NCBI GenBank assembly: GCA_016795425.1 | Contig: JAEUHG010000087.1 | Location: forward strand, 1-64,000 | Origin: Verrucomicrobiales bacterium | GTDB lineage: Bacteria; Verrucomicrobiota; Verrucomicrobiia; Limisphaerales; CAIMTB01 | Reading direction: 5' to 3' | Length of the DNA: 64,000 bases | Part shown: one piece after another, positions 33,496 to 41,989 of the stretch | Layout of the letters: the number at the start of each line of letters is the position of its first letter | Position numbering within the stretch: the stretch's first letter is position 1 | Translations under genes and position numbers: made by a program | Notes under the pieces: model-generated | What the model was told of the DNA's origin: nothing | What the model saw: only the letters and a program-made list of their open reading frames with translations | The model's database searches: none

Positions 33496-34053
33496 CTACT
33501 TCTCGGCGGTTCCCGTCGGAGGTTTCGCTTCAATCGCCCGACGCAGCGTTGCCAGGCGACCGTCGTCCACGCTGCCGGACACCGCTTCGATCAAGGTGCC
33601 CCGAGGACTGAAAACGAAGACATTGGCGACTTTCCGCTCGCAGGGCAGAAGGTCTGTGACGGTCCCTTCATAATCCAGCATGACGGCAACAGGCCGGCTC
33701 TTCTTGATGGCGGCTGTGATTCGGTCGCGAAGGAAGCGCGGAACCCCGCGAACATCGGCGATACCGGCGATATCCGCGGTGGCTGAAAAGTGCTGCTTCA
33801 ATGGGGTGATCCATCCGTCGATGTCCTCTGAACCCTTGCGGTCGCCCACCAACAGCACCAACGGTTTTTGGCGCGGGAACTCGTACCGATGCGAGGTGCC
33901 GAACTGATCCGCCAACTCAAAAGAGGACAGTTCGACTTTCTTTGGCGTTGCATCTGCCGAATGGACGAGAGGGACGATCAGGCAGAGAACACCAAGGAGC
34001 AGCAGTTGGGCGGACCACCGTTGAAGGAATTGCGGTTGGCGGGTGGGGGTCAT
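33496..34053 (-). CDS. Exported thioredoxin-fold protein (YtfJ-like), no CxxC
   Basis: A 185-aa protein with an N-terminal signal peptide (LLLLGVLCLIVPLVHSA, about residues 17-33). The domain resembles redoxin/YtfJ proteins: SSFELADQFGTSHRYEF, PLVLLVGDRKGSEDIDGWITPL, GIADVRGVPRFLRD and NVFVFSPRGTLIEAVSG. There is no CxxC motif and only one Cys in the mature part (LLPCERK), so thiol-disulfide exchange is unlikely. The ATG at 34053 overlaps the glycosyltransferase stop by 4 bp, making it the last gene of the carotenoid-like cluster. A role in pigment synthesis is not established. Confidence 0.65.
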   Translation of the reverse strand: MTPTRQPQFLQRWSAQLLLLGVLCLIVPLVHSADATPKKVELSSFELADQFGTSHRYEFPRQKPLVLLVGDRKGSEDIDGWITPLKQHFSATADIAGIADVRGVPRFLRDRITAAIKKSRPVAVMLDYEGTVTDLLPCERKVANVFVFSPRGTLIEAVSGSVDDGRLATLRRAIEAKPPTGTAEK

Positions 34054-35231
34054 GAAGGGGCCTGGGACGAAGAGGGATTCATGCTCGGGTGAACGTAACT
34101 GCGACCCCGCCATTGCATGGGACGGCCGACCCATTTTCTTAGGAGTGCCTGCCATTGAATGATGAGGAGCATGGCCACGCCGATCGGATGCAGCAAGGCG
34201 CCGAACAGGGATTGCCGGAAGCGCGCGGCGCCAAGCAGGCGCGGAAGCAGAGTCAGGACCGTGGCGCACGCAAGGATTCCCAAAGCGGTAGGTTCGGGAC
34301 CTGTGGGTAGCAATAACGCGGCCAGCCATGCCACCCAAGGTCCGACCTGGCCCAAGCCAAGAAGCAAGGTCCAGGGAAGGATGGCGCCCGGACTCGCCAA
34401 GCCTTCGGTCGCGTTCTTGCCCAGACCCTTCCATACTTCAATGGAATTGGCGTACATGCGGCAGGATGCGAGGTCCGTGGCGTCGAAGATATCGGTTTGG
34501 AAACCTTGCACGCGGAAGGCTCGGGGCAGGGTGACGCCGTCGTGGAGCGAGCTCCGGATGGCCTGGTGCCCTCCCGCGGCAAAATAGGACTGCCGCCGGG
34601 TGGCAAACAGTTGACCACAGCCGGCAGCGAAGGCGGACCAGCGAAATCGGCGCGCCGCGGCGAGCGGAAGATAGGCGAGAAGGATGAAGTGAATGAGCGG
34701 AATCAGGGCTTTCTCGAGGAAGCTGTGGGTCCATTGCCGCGGCACCCCGCTGAGCAGATGGAGATCGGGGCGGTGCTCGAGAAAATCACCGATGCGGCGC
34801 ACCGCATCAGGCGCGAGGCGAACATCCGCATCCATGAACACCAGTGTTTCATGGGCGGCCGCCCGGGCAAGCTGCCAGCAGGCGTGTTGTTTACCGCACC
34901 AACCGTCGGGCAGCGATTTGCCCTGGATCAGGCGGACCCTTGGGTCCCGCAGGCTTCGCCTGGCGACGATCTCCGGCGTGGCGTCGGTGGAGTGATCGTC
35001 AAGGACGACCACCTCCAATTGAACACCCCTTTGGCTGAGGACTGAATCGATGGCGGCCCCGATGCTGCCTTCCTCGTTGCGGGCAGGAATGAGAATGGAG
35101 ACAGGTCGTTGGAGAGCCGAGGCAGGACGGATGCCAGCGCGGGGGAGTCGACGGTACAGCGCGAGATTCCATAGGAAGAGGCAGGCGGGCAGGCCGGCGA
35201 GTCCGAGCAGGACCAAAGCGATCGTCGTCAT
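34050..35231 (-). CDS. Membrane-bound family 2 glycosyltransferase (CrtQ-like)
   Basis: A 393-aa GT-A glycosyltransferase with an N-terminal membrane helix (IALVLLGLAGLPACLFLWNLAL). Motifs are SILIPARNEE, the nucleotide-sugar site DDHS (78-81), LPDGWCGKQHACWQLA, and the metal site MDADV (134-136). Two or three C-terminal transmembrane helices follow. The GWxGKxHA motif and the neighbours resemble CrtQ, which glucosylates diaponeurosporenoate in staphyloxanthin-type pathways. It overlaps the acyltransferase stop and the thioredoxin-fold start by 4 bp each, indicating translational coupling. The sugar and acceptor are inferred from context. Confidence 0.75.
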   Translation of the reverse strand: MTTIALVLLGLAGLPACLFLWNLALYRRLPRAGIRPASALQRPVSILIPARNEEGSIGAAIDSVLSQRGVQLEVVVLDDHSTDATPEIVARRSLRDPRVRLIQGKSLPDGWCGKQHACWQLARAAAHETLVFMDADVRLAPDAVRRIGDFLEHRPDLHLLSGVPRQWTHSFLEKALIPLIHFILLAYLPLAAARRFRWSAFAAGCGQLFATRRQSYFAAGGHQAIRSSLHDGVTLPRAFRVQGFQTDIFDATDLASCRMYANSIEVWKGLGKNATEGLASPGAILPWTLLLGLGQVGPWVAWLAALLLPTGPEPTALGILACATVLTLLPRLLGAARFRQSLFGALLHPIGVAMLLIIQWQALLRKWVGRPMQWRGRSYVHPSMNPSSSQAPS

Positions 35232-36094
35232 AAACTGCCGTGTCGGGCCTCGAATGGCGATCGACCCAGGAACGCCCGGCATCGTCTCCAAACATCGTAG
35301 AATCCTCCGACACCGACTTTTCCGCGGAGGAGATTGAGGAATTTCGAGGGGTCTCGCTGGCACGCCTGGGCGGAGAGGGCTTCCATGGTGCCTTCGAGGC
35401 GGCCCTCGAGTTCGCGGGTCCACTCTTGGGGGGTGCGGTTAGCAGCCGAGGTGTTATTGACTTCAATGGGGCTGCCGAAGCGAAGGAGGACTTCGGGCAG
35501 TCGCTCCTGCCAATGGGTGTATTCGATGGCGAGCGGGATGAACTGAAGTCGACCAAGGGTACCCTGGGCGGGGCCGAGTCCTGTCGACAATCGACGGAAC
35601 CGGTGGGCCAGGTGCCCCAGCCCGTGTCTGAAAAGCAACGGTCGCTCCCGAACGTCGGCAAATCGCGCCTGGGGGGTGACCCAGAGAAGGGATCGCGGGG
35701 TGTTGGCGATGCCGGAGGCGATTCTTAGAAAGTCAGCCGCGCCGCGGCTGGAGTCCGCCTCGACTCCAAAGAATCCGAGCTTTTTGAAGAAGGGGTATTG
35801 GGCGAGGGCTCGCGCGTCGATGGGCGCGTACGCGCGATGCTGATAGAACGACTGGCGCCAAAGGTGCAGACAGACGAGTGGGTCCCACCAGGACGCGTGG
35901 TTGAGGAAGATGACCTTGGGAATGCCGTTGTCCGTGTCGGGGAGCCAACCTTCGTTGCTGAGGCGGAGGTTGTGAAAGTGGCGCCGGAGATACCAACGCG
36001 TGTAACGTGCGAACCACTCGAGAAGCAAGGGAGAGACCCTGGGGAGGGTGTCACCTTGGGTGGCCGACCGGGAATGGAGTCGCACGATGCTCAT
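35228..36094 (-). CDS. PlsC-type acyltransferase (CrtO-like context)
   Basis: A 288-aa acyltransferase of the lysophospholipid acyltransferase superfamily. The catalytic HxxxxD motif is NHASWWD (His66, Asp71), with further blocks FFKKLGFFGVEADSSRGAADFL and a LLWVTPQARFADV segment where EGTR-type substrate binding is expected. In staphyloxanthin synthesis CrtO esterifies the glycosyl-carotenoid; here the neighbours suggest a similar role. Glycerolipid acylation cannot be excluded. It sits 45 bp after one desaturase gene and overlaps the glycosyltransferase gene by 4 bp. Confidence 0.75.
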   Translation of the reverse strand: MSIVRLHSRSATQGDTLPRVSPLLLEWFARYTRWYLRRHFHNLRLSNEGWLPDTDNGIPKVIFLNHASWWDPLVCLHLWRQSFYQHRAYAPIDARALAQYPFFKKLGFFGVEADSSRGAADFLRIASGIANTPRSLLWVTPQARFADVRERPLLFRHGLGHLAHRFRRLSTGLGPAQGTLGRLQFIPLAIEYTHWQERLPEVLLRFGSPIEVNNTSAANRTPQEWTRELEGRLEGTMEALSAQACQRDPSKFLNLLRGKVGVGGFYDVWRRCRAFLGRSPFEARHGSL

Positions 36095-36139
36095 CGCCGC
36101 TTGGGACCGCGGTGCAGACGGGTCGCTTGCTGCCGTGGA

Positions 36140-37711
36140 TCAGGCGAGGGCGAGGTCCGGTTCGGGCATCGCCTTGGCCGCGGTGGATCTTGGGGCGGCG
36201 CCGTCGCGGTCGAGGGTGTCGCCCGCGATCCAACCCGACATCAGGACCATGGGCATGCCTGGGCCCGGGTGCGCCGCTCCGCCGGCGAGGTAAAGACCCT
36301 CGACTTCGGTTCGATTGCTGGGTTTAAAAGCCCCGCCGAATCGGCCGTGACTCGCGAGTCCGTAAATGGCCCCGTTGAGGACCTGGTAACGAGTGTGGAT
36401 GTCGTGGGGAGTGAGCCAGCGTTCGACGACGATACGGGATTCGAGGTCGGGCATGCCGCCAGTGGTCCGGAGTTTCTCGATAATCCGGTTCCGATAGGTG
36501 GGGAGCATCTTTGTCCAGTCGTGGTGGGGCCGGAGGTAGGGAGTATGGACGAGGACGTAGAGGGCCTCGCCGCCGGTGGGGGCGACAGCGGGTTCCGTGA
36601 AGGACGGGGCGCACAGGTACGCCGTGGGGTCCGGTGCGGGTTCGCCTTTTCGATAGATCGCCTCGAACTCCTCATGGGGGTCCCGGGAGAAGACGAAATT
36701 GTGGTGGCAAAGGTGTTCGTAGCGCCGATTCAAACCGAGGTAGAGGACGACGCCCGAGCACGCCGGTTCGTAGTCGCGGCGGTGCGCGAATCGGCGGGAG
36801 GCGGGATGTCCGGGCAGCAATTCCGAGAAGGTACGAACGGCGTCACGGTTTGAGACGACCGCTGCCAGGGGAATTGTCTCACCGCCTCGCAATTCGACGC
36901 CGACGGCGCGCGGCCCATCGGTGAGGACGCGGGTGACGTGGGCGTTGGTGCGAATTTCCACGCCAAGTTCGGTCGCGAGACGCGCCAGGGCGAGCGGCAC
37001 CGCCCGAGTTCCTCCCATGGGATACCAGACGCCCTCATCGCTTTGCATATGGGCGATACCGCAGAGAACCGCGGGCGACTGCTCGGGGGACGAGCCCACA
37101 TATTGCGTATAGTGATCGAGCATCTGAGCGGCGCGTTCGTCGGGAACGAATTTGCGAATGGTGGCCGCGACGGTGCTACCCATGCGCATGCTGAGCACGT
37201 CGCCAATGACCCCTGGGCTGACCGCGGTGCGGAACTCGAACATATCGGCGATCCCGCCGATGGGCTTATAAAAGTAGTACTTTCGAGAAATGTCGTTCAG
37301 GCGTTTGGCGAGTTTCGCGAAGCGCCGGTAGCCTTCGCCGGACTGCGTGCCGGGGGAGAAGCGATCCAACTCAGCGGACATGCGATCCACGTCCTCTCGG
37401 AGGTCCAGAATGGAGCCATCCTGAAAGAAGCATCGCCATTGGGGGTCCAGGCGGCGCAGGTCCAGGTAATCATCAAGATTGCGGCCGGCTTCGGAGAAGA
37501 TGCGGCGAAGGACCGACGGCAGGGTGAGGATCGTCGGCCCCATATCGAAGCGGTACCCCTTTTCCTGGAGCACCGCGGCCTTGCCGCCGTACCACGGGTT
37601 GGTTTCGAAGAGCAGAACGCGATATCCGCGGGCACCCAGGGTGCAGGCCGCCGCGAGGCCTGCCAGGCCGCCGCCGATGATGCCGATGGATTCGGAGGTT
37701 GGGTTGTTCAT
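36140..37711 (-). CDS. CrtI-type carotenoid desaturase/oxidase 1
   Basis: A 523-aa flavoprotein. The N-terminal FAD-binding motif is IGIIGGGLAGLAAACTLGARGYRVLLFE. The substrate region starts at GGKAAVLQEKGYRFDMGPTILTLPSVLRRIF. The C-terminal FAD/carotenoid signature is EGLYLAGGAAHPGPGMPMVLMSGW. These identify the phytoene desaturase/CrtN/CrtP family. Two such genes in tandem with an acyltransferase and glycosyltransferase fit C30 diapocarotenoid synthesis, where CrtN desaturates and CrtP oxidises the chain. I cannot tell from sequence which gene has which role. No aldehyde dehydrogenase or squalene-forming genes lie in the window. Confidence 0.85.
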   Translation of the reverse strand: MNNPTSESIGIIGGGLAGLAAACTLGARGYRVLLFETNPWYGGKAAVLQEKGYRFDMGPTILTLPSVLRRIFSEAGRNLDDYLDLRRLDPQWRCFFQDGSILDLREDVDRMSAELDRFSPGTQSGEGYRRFAKLAKRLNDISRKYYFYKPIGGIADMFEFRTAVSPGVIGDVLSMRMGSTVAATIRKFVPDERAAQMLDHYTQYVGSSPEQSPAVLCGIAHMQSDEGVWYPMGGTRAVPLALARLATELGVEIRTNAHVTRVLTDGPRAVGVELRGGETIPLAAVVSNRDAVRTFSELLPGHPASRRFAHRRDYEPACSGVVLYLGLNRRYEHLCHHNFVFSRDPHEEFEAIYRKGEPAPDPTAYLCAPSFTEPAVAPTGGEALYVLVHTPYLRPHHDWTKMLPTYRNRIIEKLRTTGGMPDLESRIVVERWLTPHDIHTRYQVLNGAIYGLASHGRFGGAFKPSNRTEVEGLYLAGGAAHPGPGMPMVLMSGWIAGDTLDRDGAAPRSTAAKAMPEPDLALA

Positions 37712-37780
37712 GGATCGAAGCGTTGGGTCAATCGTTGACGATCGTGGGAGTGAAAGCGGAATGCGGTGGGTGGTGGACCT

Positions 37781-39331
37781 TCAGACCTCCTGCAGAGCCG
37801 GGGTGGCCAGCTGCTGATCGGGCATGGAGTTTGTGGAGTGCCGCCAATGAGCCGGAAGGCCGAGGTCCTCGAGGAGGAGTCGCGAACTGATGCGGGCACT
37901 TTCGAAGATCACCGGCAGACCGCTGCCCGGGTGTGTGCCGCCCCCGACCAGGTACATCCCGTCGAATTCCTCGAAGCGGTTGCGGGGCCGGAGGTGGAGC
38001 ATTTGATCCAGACTGTGGGCGAGATTGAAGGTTGCCCCCTTGAAGATTTCGTAGCGCGCGTCCCAGTCGGCTGGCGTGACCACCCGTTCGAAACGAATGC
38101 GTGATTCGTCGAGGTCAAACCCGGCTGCGGCGATGCGGCTGAGGGCGAGTTTTCGGAAGCGGGCTTTTTCGCGGTGCCAGTCAATGTTCGGATGCTGATG
38201 GCTCACTGGCAGCAGGACATAAAGGGCGCTCTGTCCGCGTGGCGCGAGTGTCGGATCCGTGATGGAAGGGTTCTCAACGTAAAACGACGGATCCTCGCTG
38301 AGGACATGACGGTCTTCGATGTCCGCCAGATTCTTTCGATAGTCCTTGGCGATGTAGATGTTGTGATGGGGTTGGTGGAAGGTGCCGTCCACGCCCAGGT
38401 ACATCATGAAGGTGGAGCAGGAATATTTCTTCTTCTCGAGCTTCTGATTGGTCCAGCGGCGGCGAAGGTGATCGGGCACGAGCCGGGTCATGGCTCGCGC
38501 GAAGTCCGCATTAACGACCAGGGCGTCGGCGCGATGGATGCCCGAGGGTGTCCGGACACCGGTTGCCCGCCTGCCCTGGAAGAGGATTTCTTCGACGGGC
38601 TCACCGAGGTGAATACGGACGCCGAGGCGTTCTGCCAGGCGCGCCAGGGCGCGGGTGATGGATGCGCATCCGCCGGTGGGGTGGAAGACGCCGTATTCGT
38701 ACTCGAGGAAGGAGAGGATGCTAAAGAGGCTTGGGCATCGAAATGGGGACATGCCCAGGTATTTCGACTGGAAGCTGAAGGCGAGCCGGATGCGGGGATC
38801 TTTGAAGAAGCCGGCAAGGTAATTATCCACCGATTGATGCGGCCGGATCATCGGGAGGAGTTTTAGCATTCTCAGATTGATGAGATCACTCCATCCGAGG
38901 AAGGGGTTCTGGAGGCAGGGCATCATCGCCTTCAGTTTCACCCTGTTCTCATTCAGGAACCGTGGAAACTGGAGGGCGTCGGCTGGGCTGATGGCAGCGA
39001 TCTGGCGCTGCATTTCAGCGACCTTGGGAGTGCAGTTGAGTTCGCCACCGGCGCCAAAGATCAGGCGATATTGCGGATCGAGCCGCGTCATCGGCACCTC
39101 GTCGTCGAGCGAGGCACCCCCCGCCGCGAAGATCTCACGGAGGACCTGCGGATAGAGGAAGAAGGTTGGACCCAGGTCGAATTTGAATCCGCCGGATTCC
39201 AGCGTGGAGGTGCGTCCTCCGACGACGGGAAGACGTTCAAAGATACTGACTTTGACGCCACTGGATGCCAGCAGGATGGAGGCGGCCAGACCGCCCGGTC
39301 CGGCGCCAATGATGATGATCTCCTTACTCAT
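37781..39331 (-). CDS. CrtI-type carotenoid desaturase/oxidase 2
   Basis: A 516-aa flavoprotein and the first gene of the carotenoid-like cluster. The start is set at the ATG at 39331, because MSKEIIIIGAGPGGLAASILL begins directly with the FAD dinucleotide fold; nine codons from an upstream TTG are left out. GFKFDLGPTFFLYPQVLREIF is the conserved second block, and EFDGMYLVGGGTHPGSGLPVIFESA is the C-terminal signature. It is only distantly similar to the other desaturase, 69 bp downstream, so the two probably act on different steps. Its promoter should be in the 230 bp separating it from the sigma-70 gene. Confidence 0.85.
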   Translation of the reverse strand: MSKEIIIIGAGPGGLAASILLASSGVKVSIFERLPVVGGRTSTLESGGFKFDLGPTFFLYPQVLREIFAAGGASLDDEVPMTRLDPQYRLIFGAGGELNCTPKVAEMQRQIAAISPADALQFPRFLNENRVKLKAMMPCLQNPFLGWSDLINLRMLKLLPMIRPHQSVDNYLAGFFKDPRIRLAFSFQSKYLGMSPFRCPSLFSILSFLEYEYGVFHPTGGCASITRALARLAERLGVRIHLGEPVEEILFQGRRATGVRTPSGIHRADALVVNADFARAMTRLVPDHLRRRWTNQKLEKKKYSCSTFMMYLGVDGTFHQPHHNIYIAKDYRKNLADIEDRHVLSEDPSFYVENPSITDPTLAPRGQSALYVLLPVSHQHPNIDWHREKARFRKLALSRIAAAGFDLDESRIRFERVVTPADWDARYEIFKGATFNLAHSLDQMLHLRPRNRFEEFDGMYLVGGGTHPGSGLPVIFESARISSRLLLEDLGLPAHWRHSTNSMPDQQLATPALQEV

Positions 39332-39519
39332 GCTCGTTGTTGGGTTGTCCGTCCGCAAATCCCGTTGCCGCGATGAATCTGGGTGGGGGGTAATGACCCG
39401 ACGCTGCCATTCTCGGTGACGACGGATGGGCCGGGGACGGCCGATCCGGACAAAGCTCCGCCCTGGGCCTTGTTGGAGGCCTGAAAGTTCTGTCTCAGGG
39501 AAGAGTCAGCCCACTGGAT

Positions 39520-39544
39520 CCGCGGGTCCGTTCAGGGCCCGCGG
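39520..39544 (-). terminator. Hairpin downstream of the sigma-70 gene
   Basis: CCGCGGG (39520-39526) pairs perfectly with CCCGCGG (39538-39544). The inner bases extend the stem to about 10 bp with loop GTTCA. It starts 18 bp after the sigma gene's stop on the minus strand. No T run follows, so intrinsic termination is uncertain, but it probably separates the sigma transcript from the crt-like cluster. Confidence 0.4.
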
Positions 39545-39561
39545 TTCGTGACCCGAGGATG

Positions 39562-40515
39562 TCAGGCGGCTTCGGGCAACGCTTCTCGTTGCTCGATCCA
39601 CCGTCTCAATTTGCCAAGCGCGATGTTCTGCAATTGCCGGATACGCTCGCGGGTCAGGTTGAAACGTTCTCCGACCTCTTCGAGGGTCTTTTCGGAGCCT
39701 CCGTCCAGACCGAAGCGTTCCTGCAAAATGGTGAGTTCGCGATCGTTCAGGCGATCCAGCAACTCCCGCATCAGGTCGGTGCGGGTCCGTGAATCCAGAT
39801 CCTGATAGGCGGTGCTGGAACGATCATCCGCCACGACCTCGGAGACCGTGCTGCTGTCATCATCCCCTAACTGGGCGTCCAGAGAGATGGTGCTGAGCAT
39901 GGCCCGGCGCATCTTGCGGATGCGGCCGATGGGCATCTCCATCTCGTCGGCGATTTCCTCGTCGGATGGCTCGCGTCCAAGTTCGTCATGGAGCCGGGAA
40001 TGCGTGCGCCAGAACTGGGCGATGCGGTCGCGCAGGTGAATGGGAATCCGGATGGTGCGGGACTGATTGGCGACCGCCCTTTTGATGGCTTGTTTGATCC
40101 ACCAGGAACTGTAGGTGGAAAACTTGGCGCCCTTGGTGGGATCGAAGTAGTCGACCGCCTTCATGAGGCCGATGTTTCCTTCGTTGACCAGATCGAGCAG
40201 CGGGACGCCATGGTGCTCGTAGTCGCGGGCAATTTTCACGCAGAGCCGCAGATTCGCCCGGATCATGTGTTCCCTTGCCTTGGAGTCGCCACGTTGGATG
40301 CGGCGGGCAAGTTTCACCTCTTCATCGGGGGTGAGCAGGGGGACCTCAGCGATCTCGCGCAGGTACTGTTCGAGCGGGGACCGGGCTCCGATTTCGCGTG
40401 GGGCGGCCTCGATCTTATTGGTGGTCGGCAGCGCTTCTGTGCCGGACGAGGGCATGGGGATGGGGGAAGCGGCTTCCGTCATTCGGAGGGCCGACGATGT
40501 TTGCGTAGCCGTCAT
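39562..40515 (-). CDS. RNA polymerase sigma-70 factor (group 2/RpoS-like size)
   Basis: A 317-aa sigma factor. Region 1.2 is at PLEQYLREIAEVPLLTPDEEVKLARRI. Region 2 includes LVNEGNIGLMKAVDYFDPTKGAKFSTYSSWWIKQAIKRAV. Regions 3 and 4 end with TLEEVGERFNLTRERIRQLQNIALGKLRRW. It lacks the long region 1.1 of many housekeeping sigmas, so a group 2 factor is likely. The ATG at 40515 has AAGGA 9 nt upstream. An ATG at 40590 with GAGGA 8 nt upstream is also plausible and would add 25 basic residues. The divergent neighbour is the CarH-like regulator and the downstream genes are carotenoid-type, so a stress or light-linked role is possible. Confidence 0.85.
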   Translation of the reverse strand: MTATQTSSALRMTEAASPIPMPSSGTEALPTTNKIEAAPREIGARSPLEQYLREIAEVPLLTPDEEVKLARRIQRGDSKAREHMIRANLRLCVKIARDYEHHGVPLLDLVNEGNIGLMKAVDYFDPTKGAKFSTYSSWWIKQAIKRAVANQSRTIRIPIHLRDRIAQFWRTHSRLHDELGREPSDEEIADEMEMPIGRIRKMRRAMLSTISLDAQLGDDDSSTVSEVVADDRSSTAYQDLDSRTRTDLMRELLDRLNDRELTILQERFGLDGGSEKTLEEVGERFNLTRERIRQLQNIALGKLRRWIEQREALPEAA

Positions 40516-40937
40516 GATTGCAGTTCCTTGGCCAAAAGGTTTCGAGGTTCGATTCCCCTTCGCGTTCTTGTTCCTCGTATCATGTTTCATGGCCGTAATC
40601 CTCACGTTAATGTTCGTTGCAATAAACAAGACCGTTCCGCTCCTATTTGCCTGACGCCTGGTAGACCACGGTTGGTTACGACTTGTTCAACATTAATCGC
40701 AAGATCGCGAGCGACGGCGCACTGTTGTTGATTCTTTGTCGTATGTCAACTCTTTGTCTCAAACTTGTTTTGATTGTGACGAAGTTTTTGGGTTTCGAAT
40801 TTGAATTCTGTTGAGCCTGAGTTGGGGGGCGGATTCGGTTAGGCATCATAGCTTTGTTGGGGTTTTTGGTGGATTAAGGTGCTAAAACGGCGCGATTTAC
40901 TGTTTGCTTGCGTCTATATTTTGTCTACATTTCGCCG
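40516..40937. promoter_or_regulatory. AT-rich divergent promoter region between sigma-70 and CarH-like genes
   Basis: A 422-bp stretch between divergent genes, clearly AT-richer than its surroundings from about 40680 on. It contains TCTTTGTC at 40733-40740 and again at 40751-40758. Near the CarH-like gene there is a TATATT (40915-40920) that could be a -10 box, though no good -35 sits at the right distance. Two adjacent 11-bp near-repeats, GTCTATATTTT (40912-40922) and GTCTACATTTC (40923-40933), lie just before the GTG start. Head-to-tail 11-bp repeats are the known type of CarH operator. Confidence 0.5.
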
Positions 40938-41969
40938 GTGGTAAGTTTTCAACATCCGATTCAAGTCGTTGCACGATTGACGGGCCTTACGCCCCACGTG
41001 ATTCGGGTCTGGGAGAAGCGGTATCAGGCGGTGATGCCGACGCGAACGGGCACCAATCGACGGCTCTACTCGGACGCGGAAGTGGATCGGTTGAGGCTGT
41101 TGGCGCAGGCGACGGCCGCTGGTCACAAGATTGGGATCATCGCCAAACTGGAGACCGAGGATTTGAAGCGATTGGTGGCGACGGTCTCAGGTGGGGCGAC
41201 GGCTCCGTCCATTGCGGCAGTCCTGGATACGGAGTCCCAGGCGGGCCTTCGGGGGCCGGCCGAGATCGCGTTGGTTTCTGAGCCGCAACGATCCATGAGG
41301 TCCGGGACGACGCGCGACTGGGACCACGATGGGGATCTTCTACGAGCCGCGATGGAGGCGACGGCGACCTTTGATTCCGGGGCACTGCAGCGGACATTGG
41401 AGCGGGCGGCGGTGCAATTTGGGCACAACGGGGTGCTTCACCGAGTGGTTTGTCCTCTGGCAGCGGATTTGGGCGAACGCTGGCAGCAGGGATTGATCAC
41501 CGCGGCGCATGAGCATTTTGCCTCGGCGGTCATCAGGGATTTCCTGACGCGGTTGGCGCGTCCGTACGCGGTGACGCCATCCGCACCCTGTGCCGTAGTG
41601 ACGACGCCGTCCGGACAATTGCATGAGCTGGGTGCGGTGATTGTGGCTGCCGCGGCGACCCACTGGGGTTGGAAGACGGTCTACCTGGGACCAAGCTTGC
41701 CGGCGGCGGAGATTGCCGGTGCGGCAACCCAGAACCGAGCGCGGGCCGTCTTGCTCAGCGTTGTCTATCCAGCCGACGACGCGTCGTTGCCGGCGGAATT
41801 GGCGCAACTGCGCCAGTATTTGCCCGACGATACGGAGATTTTCATCGGGGGCCGGGCGGCGAGGGCTTATGCACCGGCGCTGAAGCAGGTGCGGGTGCAT
41901 ATCCAAACGGACCTGGAGAGCCTTGGGGACCGTTTGGAGGAAATGCGGGCGAACCGGTTCGGCGCCTAG
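40938..41969 (+). CDS. MerR-type regulator with B12-binding domains (CarH/LitR-like)
   Basis: A 343-aa transcription factor. The N-terminal MerR winged helix is HPIQVVARLTGLTPHVIRVWEKRYQAV...TNRRLYSDAEVDRL (6-55). After a variable linker (85-130) comes the B12-capping helical domain with the CarH hallmark W-x9-EH (Trp182, Glu192, His193), then a Rossmann B12-binding domain with QLHELG (His229 as probable lower cobalt ligand; Gln227 in place of the usual Glu/Asp). The residue after Trp182 is Gln, where T. thermophilus CarH has His132. The GTG at 40938 is preferred over a TTG at 40908. CarH-type proteins repress carotenoid genes in the dark when adenosyl-B12 is bound. The adjacent crt-like cluster makes this a likely target. 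Confidence 0.85.
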   Translation: MVSFQHPIQVVARLTGLTPHVIRVWEKRYQAVMPTRTGTNRRLYSDAEVDRLRLLAQATAAGHKIGIIAKLETEDLKRLVATVSGGATAPSIAAVLDTESQAGLRGPAEIALVSEPQRSMRSGTTRDWDHDGDLLRAAMEATATFDSGALQRTLERAAVQFGHNGVLHRVVCPLAADLGERWQQGLITAAHEHFASAVIRDFLTRLARPYAVTPSAPCAVVTTPSGQLHELGAVIVAAAATHWGWKTVYLGPSLPAAEIAGAATQNRARAVLLSVVYPADDASLPAELAQLRQYLPDDTEIFIGGRAARAYAPALKQVRVHIQTDLESLGDRLEEMRANRFGA

Positions 41970-41989
41970 GTTTGGGAAGTGATCGCTCT

